Assembly (NCBI GenBank): GCA_016630905.1
Contig: WBMQ01000003.1
Location: 2,418,001-2,482,000, forward strand
Reading direction: 5' to 3'
DNA length: 64,000 bases
Source: Capillidium heterosporum
Lineage: Eukaryota; Entomophthoromycota; Entomophthoromycetes; Entomophthorales; Capillidiaceae
Shown: positions 55,901 through 64,000 of the stretch, in pieces
How the letters are laid out: each line of letters starts with the position of its first letter
Position numbering within the stretch: the stretch's first letter is position 1
Translations under genes and position numbers: made by a program
The notes under the pieces: generated by a model
What the model saw: only the letters and a program-made list of their open reading frames with translations
What the model was told of the DNA's origin: nothing
Databases searched by the model: none

Positions 55901-57052
55901 GCTTTTAAAGCACTCTACTTTTGGTGAAATCCATAACTTTTATCATCAACTATGACAAGCTCAATCTGCTGGCTTTTGAACAGCTAGTTCCATATAAATC
56001 ATACTCTAGCCCTAAAGCTGTAATTTCCTATCAAATTTAATAAAGAATCAAGCTAATTGTACCTTCTATAAACCTTAAAAGTTATTTAAATGAAAATTAT
56101 AGCTAAAAACAATTTACTCAACAACTTATTATAAGCTCATTATCCTCTTATTAAGTTAATGATCCAACTGCTCATCCATTTTGAGATTAAGTTGTTGTAT
56201 AATTAAACGGCAATCCTTGGCAAAGTCCGATGCAAAGAATATTTGGGCTAGTTTTTGGCCTATACCACATACGACACACTTCCATCTGTCCTTGGTTCTA
56301 CACTAAGTTAATATATATCAATTTCTTGAAATAAAATGTTACTTTTTGAACTTGGTACATAAAACAGCTGTTACATCAAACTACTCAGAATTCATTGATA
56401 CTCATCTTGATTGATTTGAAGCTGTCGAAATTCGCACTGCCACCAAGCTTTTAAGGATGGTTAAGTCTATGCATTGCGGTATAAACTACTTTTGTTTAGA
56501 TGCCATGCTATGTTTAATAGAATATAGTATTGAAAATGTTTGTGGTGATTCGAATCAGAACTCAGCCTACAAATCTAGTGAAATCAATGTTACAAGTTAA
56601 ACACAATCTGTTCAAGTAAAATAGAGAACTTTTCACAACTAATCCAATAAATGGCGCCTAGATTATCGGAACAGTTGAGTAAGAAACTTGTAACACTTGC
56701 TTATGATCGGATTGGTAATTTTCTAAACCTATACAAAATAGTCGAATGTGTATACTAACATATTTAACTATCTATCAAGCATACAGTCTAACCCAAAATA
56801 TTTCAACTATGTATTGTAGCTTTTATTAGGCTTTATAGAATGTGTATGTATGACATGCCATCCTTTAGGTACAAAGCTATTGTGCTTACATTTACCAAGC
56901 ACTCTTCAGTACATAAACTCAACTAGACATATTAGAAAAAGTAACAAAATCTTATCCTTTAAGCTTTATTTTAAATACATCCATTTACTCTCAACTTATA
57001 AACATACGAGCCCCAAAAAACGAATTCAAATCCACATCCAACTATCAAACCC
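52977..57052. other. Long intergenic stretch, mostly AT-rich
   Basis: No intact gene found in 4 kb. Coding-like scraps without a persistent frame lie at about 54100-54450. The open frame 54913-55155 carries a Cys-x2-Cys and a run of basic residues (RRRKKYIHTCTNCR), but has no support. A perfect short palindrome (ATGGTTTTAAAAACCAT) sits at 54779-54795. The frame 56850-57248 on the plus strand overlaps the end of the small GTPase and is its shadow in part. Confidence 0.4.
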
Positions 57053-57787
57053 CTACGATATCGTACATTTCCTATTATCCCCCGAAAAATCCTCAATATC
57101 AAACCCGGAAATCCCTGAATTTCGCAAAGATAATGAAGGTACTGGACAAGATTTCAACCCAACAATTTGGGCTGCGAATTGGAAGGGGGTAGCACAAGAA
57201 CTTATAGACCACAAACTAGAAGTCTCCATATACGATATAGCACCCTAATTTCTTGGAAGAGTGCCAGGCTAGATCAAATGGAACAGAGTTGGGGTACTCG
57301 GGTCGTAAATCGGCTTTACACCCAACTATTATTAAATAAATGTTAGAGTTGGAGCGGTACAAGTTAGGTAGTAGTTGGGTTTCCAACTCTAAAAAGGAGT
57401 TGGGGTCACTGATATCGAAAACACCCGATGACAACTTTAGCTTTCTTGTAAGCTAAGTGTAGGTAGTGCCGATGCTCGGCTTGACCTATTTTTAAAAGCT
57501 TTTAGTGGTTTGATTGCATGGTTATGGAGTTACCTGAAGTATCGAAAATGACTAAATCGACGTCCAAAGACTTTCGGTCGTTGGTCTCTATTAAAGTTCG
57601 AAATACGAGTTCGTTGAAGGCGCTAGGTTCTCTAGACTACACTGTATAAATATCTATCCAAGTCAAATAAACCTACCAATAAAGTATGTTGACCCGAAGT
57701 AAAGGTAGTCACCAGCTGTGTTTTCCCACAGCTAGCACTACCTATAACTACCACCTTGTTGTCGTCGATTCTAGGATTCTTTACCAT
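57053..57787 (-). CDS. Ras-superfamily small GTPase with CaaX end, two +1 frame breaks
   Basis: About 214 residues. Exons 57677-57787, 57534-57636 and 57053-57485; introns 40 and 48 nt. P-loop GSASCGKT in exon 1, switch II DTSGQ across the exon 2/3 junction, then VFDISDPNSF with the spacing of Ras proteins. The G4 motif is GCKAD instead of N/TKxD, and G5 is ETSS. The final frame ends in KCTIS, a CaaX box predicted to be farnesylated. To read all of these, one G must be dropped from GGG at 57424-57426 (ATCGGGTGTT) and one from GG at 57226-57227; length is 3n+2. Without that the frame stops in each case within a few to a dozen codons. Membrane-anchored signalling GTPase, a decayed copy, or a frameshifted gene. 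It is not a clear Rab: no C-terminal CC. Confidence 0.7.
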
Positions 57788-59599
57788 TATAACTATATTA
57801 AATGTTTGATGTTTGATATCAATGTTGATGTATCTAGATGCCTATATGTATCCAAATGAAATGAAATGGTTGATGATAGTATAGTATGAATTCGGATATC
57901 AAAAAAAGGTATGGATAAAGTCAACTTTGCCTTTATATAAACCTTTAGATATCGGATAAGGCTTATAGAATTCAACCTTCATATCTGAAACTTTGATCCT
58001 GCCAGTCATTAGCAAGCCTTCATGCGATTCACAACACTTGTTCTACATCTATTTTTACGATACTTTACATATCCAGCTCGATGCTAAGGATTTCTATAGC
58101 TAGGCTTTGATTTCAGGATTGACCTGGTCTATCTTTGGTTAAGCCAGCTCAAATATTCAACGGAAATTTGGAAGGTATTTTGGTCTAGTCCAACTTTGTG
58201 GGCTGGTAAAATCCATTGGATTGATCGGGAAAGCTTGGCACTTTTACATATTTGGAAGGATGATTGAAAAGCAGATTTGGTGACTATGCTGAAGCTTTCT
58301 ATTCAAAATTAGAAGGAAATGAAAACTTGAATTTAGGTCGCCAAGTCAGATTAATAGGTCAACTAGCAACAGATGGGTCAATATACCTTTTGAACAACAG
58401 GAGTAACGTAGAAATTTAATCGAGCACAACTTTTAGAAAACCTTAAGAATGGATACAAGATCACTAACATTGCTATAAACCTATTTCCCAACAAACTAAT
58501 ATTGATGGACAGCAATCAACTTTAGCCGATTATTTCATTGATCAGAAAAATTGACAGGTTTCTGGTTTACTTGAAGCTTCTTTTAATGTGCATAGAACAG
58601 CTCCGGAGCCGTATTATCCCTTAGTAAGTCTTTCTACATCCTACTATATCCAACTATTTAAGTATACTGATTATTAAGTATATTTTAGTGAATCTAGCAC
58701 CAAAGCTAAGATGCAATACATCTCTCTGAACTGTGATTTTATCGACACCCTTCAACATTTGTAAGGTAGCCAACTCTGTTATCTTTTTCTTTTGGTCAGA
58801 ATTAAGGAGACAATAGTCATTTTATTGAGTAATTTGCAAATCCAAGGTATCTCCGACAGTTTTATTGCTGCTCAGGTATTTTAACCAAAAACTTTTTAAA
58901 TCTAAAACTTGCATAGAACCTGACCATAAACTTGATTAGTTGTTTCGCAATTCTTTGACTAGCTCAAATCCCACTTCCTCGAAACTTACAAAGTCGAGGT
59001 AACTTTCTTTAGACATATTTCAAACGCTGAAACGGCTACTATTTTAGTATTTAAATAAACTGATACGCACAATTGCTTCCTTCAGCTACTAAAAATTTGC
59101 TATGGTATGAGGATCGTACCTATATATACAGCAATACCCATGAGTTAAGCCTTCAAAACTAGGTATCTTTATATATGAAACTATTAGTTGTTAATTTGAC
59201 TGATCTATAGGAAAATAAGGACTTTAGTCGTTCAAAGGTTTCTTCGTAGTGGAGATGTCAACTCTAACCATCCCATCCATATCCAGGATTTAAGTGACTT
59301 TTAAATTGAAAAGGTAGACTTGGTTTGTTTTATATGTATCTAATGAAATCGTACTTTTTAGATCTCGGCCGTTCTTTTGCTCAAAAGTATTCAAGTAAAC
59401 TTTTACATCTTAGTACTGGTTACTAATCCGCATTTCAGGTGGATATTCTCTACAATCCGGCCAGTGATAAACCATACAATATCCTTCCCAACCCTGAGCA
59501 ATAGATACTTTTGAATTAAAGCTGTTGACTAAAGTTTTTGTAAGATTTGTTATTTCAACACCAAGAAAAATAGAGAAAGAAACGGACGAACCTTCTGAA
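57788..59599. other. Intergenic
   Basis: Promoter side of the small GTPase gene, then AT-rich sequence with occasional coding-like scraps (about 58260-58330, 58545-58615). No frame persists. Confidence 0.4.
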
Positions 59600-61445
59600 C
59601 CTAGTTAAAATAACCAAGATGGTGCTGATTAGGAAGATGTAATCAACCACTGTCCAAAGCATATTCATAATGTTAGAATGGTCTCTAGTTACGACATTTC
59701 AAGGCTGAAGATTCAAATTCTCAGGAGATTTGATTGGCTTTGGATATCGAATCAAAGGAGAACTATGAAATCGAATAGCTAAGATACAAGAGGTTATGTG
59801 CCAAACTAAAAATGTTTATGGAGAAACTTGATGAACCTGATGGCTTTAAGTTCGTCAACGAGATGCCAAACAAGTTTCTACTATCGAGTATTGAGATGGT
59901 ACTGATGAAAGTATTTGAGTCCAGCCAACTCCCATGGATGCTGATGGTAATATATCTTGAGGTGACGACAATATTGAGGATGGTGACTTAATCAAGGTGG
60001 TGCATGACATAGCAAAGTATGAAAACTTCAAGCAGTAGCATCAGCGGATATTTATATACCGTACATAGTTCCCTGATCGCTATCTTAGTTTGTAGCTGGT
60101 TCGCTAAATATAGAGGATTAGAGTATGCTCTTTCGACATACTAGGACTCTTACGAGGAGCTACTTGAAGAGTACCCAAGAATCTTCCATTCCAAGAACCT
60201 CTATAAGATGCAATAGATGATCTGTGATGCCACAATCACGAGAGCTGAGGATGCAAAGGCAGGAAATGATGCCAACTTCGAGAGTATTAAGGTGTTCTGT
60301 GTAGAGCTATTGTTGACACTTATTATGACATCTATATAAAAACATATTTTTGGCTTTCATAGATAACACTCTTTATTCCCTATCAGAAACTAACATTTTT
60401 ATACTTAAAACAGTACACCAATCGACTTTAGTTCCGTTCTGGTTGCTACATATGGAGAACAAGGCCATTATAGCCAATAGTTTAGTAAACTGGTTTATCG
60501 GGTATATCTAGTTTTTCAAATTCAAGATAGGTATTTACATTTTACATTTGGCATAAACCAACTGTACTTCAACCAGACTCATTTAATCTTCCAGATGAGC
60601 TTTAGGAGGTTCAAGATTCTGCCCATCTATTCGCAGTACGCTCACAAATCTAGAATCTCCAATAACATCTACAAATTCAATAGATTACTGCAATACTACA
60701 AGCTCAGCATTATAACCTTCTACTTACCAGTGATTTACTAACAGACCAACGCAATTATTCTCAAAATCAAGTCCAACTCAACACTTGGCCTGATGATCAG
60801 CGGTACTACCAAAGACTGCGACATCATCTGCATCATCCTAGCTAGTCATCCCCTCCCCATAAGCCTACATTCAACTGTCATTCAGTACATGTCCTTCAAC
60901 AATCTGGATGTCACCCACTTTGAACCTATCTAGCTGGATACCAAGTTCGGTTTAATCAATCACATCATCAACTTCATCTGCACATACAGCTTCATGAAAT
61001 GCTGGCTCAAGGATTCATTAAAGCACCAAGACACTACCCCCTCGTGCTGTACAGAAGCATTTACCTCAAGGCCTTTGCCGACTAGCTAGCAAGGATGACC
61101 TATATACCAATATATCCACCAACAACGAGCTTTATGTACCACTTAAACCGTTATTCTATACATGCCATCCCACCCCACCCAATCAAAATCTCCAGCCTAA
61201 ACACAAAAATAAGAAAAACCTCAAGAACGAAATCAAAACCATCAAGGACTTTGCTCATGTCAATATCCAGGTCTAAATGGATAGCAGCTATGATCCAACT
61301 AAAACTAGCACCGATAATCCATGATGAATCCTGTACTATCCCGAACGCACTACCGATTCAAAGACCCCACCATCGTTAAAATCTTTAGAGGCTACTAGGA
61401 TTAGATTGAAGTTGCCTCTAGTCTACTGTCCCCACTACTATAGAA
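59600..61445 (+). pseudogene. Decayed protein-coding region, family unknown
   Basis: Composition is much closer to real exons here than to the AT-rich spacers, with C-ending codons. One frame reads ENYEIE-stop-LRYKRLCAKLKMF then EKLDEPDGFKFVNEMPNKF; another near 60150-60330 reads ELLEEYPRIFHSKNLYKMQ-stop-MICDATITRAEDAKAGN; from 60580 a long frame carries FRRFKILPIYSQYAHKSRIS and SNSTLGLMISGTTKDCDIIC with only two stops before 61050. Several stops are TAG where CAG would fit, but I did not count this. It looks like one or two old genes or transposon ORFs under decay. I do not recognise them. Confidence 0.45.
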
Positions 61446-62513
61446 TAGGAGATAATCACATTTTTGATGGATTTGATTTTCAATTTTTTGGATTGGACCG
61501 AATTATAATAGTATAAGCTTACTTTACATTATGCTATACATTCGAATAACTTCTATATCCTTAATTTAAACTAGATATATTTTATAAATTGTATTGCAAA
61601 ACTAGTTGTTATAAAGCGGTATGATTTATAGTTTGGATGCTTTGCTACTTTAAAGTAAATGGTTTTACAACTTTTACTTTGTAGATTGTTTCCTTGTATT
61701 TCAAAAACAGCTTTTGATTACAAGTTAACTAGTTGAAAACAACTACTTTTATATGAAATGGTCTAATAAATATATAGCCTTTATCGACCAAGCTTTATTA
61801 TTCAAAGTATAGATATAATAGACCTCGAGGTATGCCATTTATTATAACTCACCAAGATTGGACTGAGGACAGATGGCGTAACCAAGCAAATTAGCAACTA
61901 GTGGTTATTAGTTTGACCTCCTACCTCTACACTAATCTTCGATAATCTTACTATCTATATATACTACTTTCAATTTCTATATTGTTAATATAATACAAAG
62001 ACAAGGTAGTTTCCTTGATGATGTAAACCAAAGTAGAAGTACATAAAAGCTCAAGTTGCCCAACACATAGGTCGTTTGAACAACCTTTAGACGACTTCAT
62101 TTAAGCTTACGACAGCTGGCAGTGACCATGTTCACTAACGATACTACTAACTATAATACATTAGATGGATATTCCAATTCTATAATCAACTTGGACTGGA
62201 TCATTGATATAGTCTTTGCATTTGAAGGTTGAAGCTATACTAAAACTTTGAGTTAGGGGATGTACATTATCATATCTTCAAAAACAATAAGTAAATGGGA
62301 AATATAATGGGTATATATAGTACATATGTTAAAGATTTTTCAGTCTAAGCCATTAATAATAAAGTATATATTTAACTTTACTTTTGAAAATAGGAAAAAA
62401 ATATATATAGTATAGGTTTTTAATTTCAAATAAGCAAGCAACAGAATAAAATGCAATAAGATAGAAATGGAAATGAAATGAAAATGAAATGAAAATATGC
62501 CTTGATAGGCGAC
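61446..62513. other. Intergenic, AT-rich
   Basis: 3' flank of the USP gene. No coding frame or repeat seen. Confidence 0.4.
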
Positions 62514-64000
62514 TTAGACTTTGGTGTAGAAAAGCATAGTGGCACGTTCCTTGAGCTCCTGAAGCTCATAAGAGTTAGGGTGAAGAGGGGTAATCGCCTC
62601 GTCCTCACAGAGGAACCAGGCGTTATCAATACGGGTGTTAAAACACTTGGTTGCAGCAACAAACTGACGACCTGGACCTTGAGAATCGACTTGATAGACA
62701 ATACCGGTAAGTGTGTAGATGGTACCCATAGTAGAGGCGGTAGAACGATCCTGTTGCTCAATATAGTCGCTTACGTCCAGCCATTCGGGTGCTTGGACAG
62801 GGCTAACCTTCTTGGGAGCATTTCCTTTGTTCATGCGATCAACCTGGATTGTGAGGGTGTTGGGGAGCGATTTTAGATACTCGGTGGGAAAATAACTTTC
62901 TTTAGCACCACATTTTGGGCACTTGTTTCCTCGGAGGCCTATGTTACCAAATTTGGAGGCAAGCCTATCCTCCAATTTCGCTCCATTGCCAACAGTTACA
63001 GTAACATAATTCTTGGAACTGACTTTAAGTTCGCTGTGGCGGCATTCAAAGCAGATTGCAAAGGTAGCAGTGTTAATGTTGAACATGGATGCCATTGGGT
63101 TGTCAAATCGATAGCCGTCAGGGTATTTTGAAGCTTTATGGCTGTTAGACAAGGTGACAATATCGGTAAGACGAGTAGCTAGCGCATCAAAGAGCTTAAC
63201 TGGATCCTGTTTCTGGTAGAGATCAACAGCTTGAGAGAGGATAGGAAGGTTTTGAATCAGTGAGAAGAGACTAGTAATAAAAGTATCAAAGGGATTGAAG
63301 CAAAATAGGATGGAGCCTTCTTTGAAGCGAGCCAATAAGACTAACGTGCACAGGTAGCAGTAGTTACTCGTATTCTCTGTGCAGGCGCAGGCGGTTGAGT
63401 AATAGCCTTGTAAGTAGTAGCTGAAGTTTGGCTGGGCAAAGAGGCACTGCAGGACAGCGCTCAAGAAGCAGGTGTTCCCAAAATTGGGAATTTTCAAAGG
63501 TTCGTTGTGTTTCCGTTTATCGGTGTCACTCAAATTGACACTGTTCGTTTGGATCCCTAATGCTATTAGTACGTTGTTGACAATTAAAAGTACCAAATAG
63601 ATATGCCAAACCCCAACTGGTCAGCTCAGGTCCTGAAGATATGTAATGTTGATTGGTAGGACAGTCAGCCATTAGATCACAATCGTAGATGCACTCATTA
63701 AGCAGTTTGCTACTTTTATCTGGTTTAGAAATACCATCATCTATAAAAGTTCATTAATACTATATTATTATTAAAATATTACCTGAAGATTTAAGGGAGG
63801 CGGCAGCAGGTTTAATAGAGCTTGAAGAATAAGGCAAGATGTCCTTAGAATTATTTGAAAGATCACAAGTACGAATAGTCAAGTTGCTTGATCCAGTAGC
63901 TTCGTCAGACTTAGGTAAGTTTGAAACATTTGCCACTTTGTTAGCAGGTTTGGTAGCTAAAATTTGTTAAACTAGCAAATATGACAAATTTACTGGTTGT
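62514..64000 (-). CDS. Ubiquitin-specific protease (USP/UBP) family protein, 3' part
   Basis: Partial; continues beyond 64000. Exons in window: 63994-64000, 63783-63956, 63594-63740, 62514-63562, with introns 37, 42 and 31 nt (the last GTACTT...TACTAATAG); phases agree. A Ser-rich N-terminal region precedes the catalytic domain. The Cys box is NFGNTCFLSAVLQCL; zinc-type pairs follow (FCxxC-like CYLC, ICFEC, CPKC). The His-box region reads GPGRQFVAATK then NAWFLCEDEAITPL; the conserved histidine of the family's GHY motif appears as Gln, so the protein may be a weak or inactive deubiquitinase. The layout of zinc pairs resembles the Ubp8/USP16/USP36 group more than Ubp3. Family call is strong; activity and subgroup are open. 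The 31-nt intron must be removed to link the N-terminal exons to the Cys box. Confidence 0.85.

Noticed and set aside
56540-56560. T-loop-like GATTCGAATC suggesting a tRNA
   Set aside because: No acceptor stem, D-arm or anticodon arm could be built around it.

Overview
The window looks like nuclear DNA of a filamentous or early-diverging fungus; the lineage is not pinned down. Intergenic DNA is strongly AT-rich, while coding exons favour C-ending codons (TAC, AAC, ATC, TTC). The introns resolved here run from 31 to 68 nt, with GTA-type donors, TACTAAC/CTAAT-like branch sites and TAG acceptors. The gene set is typically fungal: GH17 glucanases with Ser/Pro linkers, a WOPR regulator, Snt2, Pet127 and Spt6. 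I saw no tRNA, rRNA or CRISPR.

Layout. 0-0.4 kb: the 5' end of a CDC50/LEM3 flippase subunit gene that leaves the window. 2.3-5.9 kb: two tandem secreted GH17 glucanases with a converted 3' end. 6.9-10.8 kb: a BAP31/Yet-type ER protein, then an unrecognised polytopic membrane protein. 11.7-16.2 kb: SPT6. 16.7-20.4 kb: gene graveyard (LRR/F-box-like pseudogene, DDE transposase remnant). 20.4-33.8 kb: four berberine-bridge-type secreted FAD oxidases (one inverted and frameshifted) plus a small secreted protein. 34.7-40.7 kb: an AT-hook protein and an SNT2 homologue. 43.2-46.7 kb: a tandem-PH-domain protein. 47.6-53 kb: an uncertain small gene, PET127 and a WOPR transcription factor. 57-57.8 kb: a CaaX small GTPase. 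57.8-62.5 kb: mostly decayed sequence. 62.5 kb to the end: a USP-type deubiquitinase that continues beyond the window.

How the genes relate. The glucanases and FAD oxidases are secreted and could both act on wall or environmental glycans, but that link is inference. SPT6, SNT2 and the AT-hook protein are chromatin factors but do not form an obvious cluster. Both secreted families show young segmental duplication. The four oxidases each have a TATA box about 58 bp before the ATG, and three share a near-identical promoter plus N-terminal coding half joined to a divergent C-terminal half.

The most unusual observation is a set of single extra bases (+1) inside otherwise conserved reading frames: in SPT6, SNT2, the small GTPase (twice), the polytopic membrane protein, one FAD oxidase and possibly the AT-hook gene. 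No clear -1 case was found. Consensus insertion errors, recent pseudogenisation and +1 ribosomal frameshifting are all possible. Several other apparent shifts, such as in PET127, turned out to be missed short introns and were rejected.
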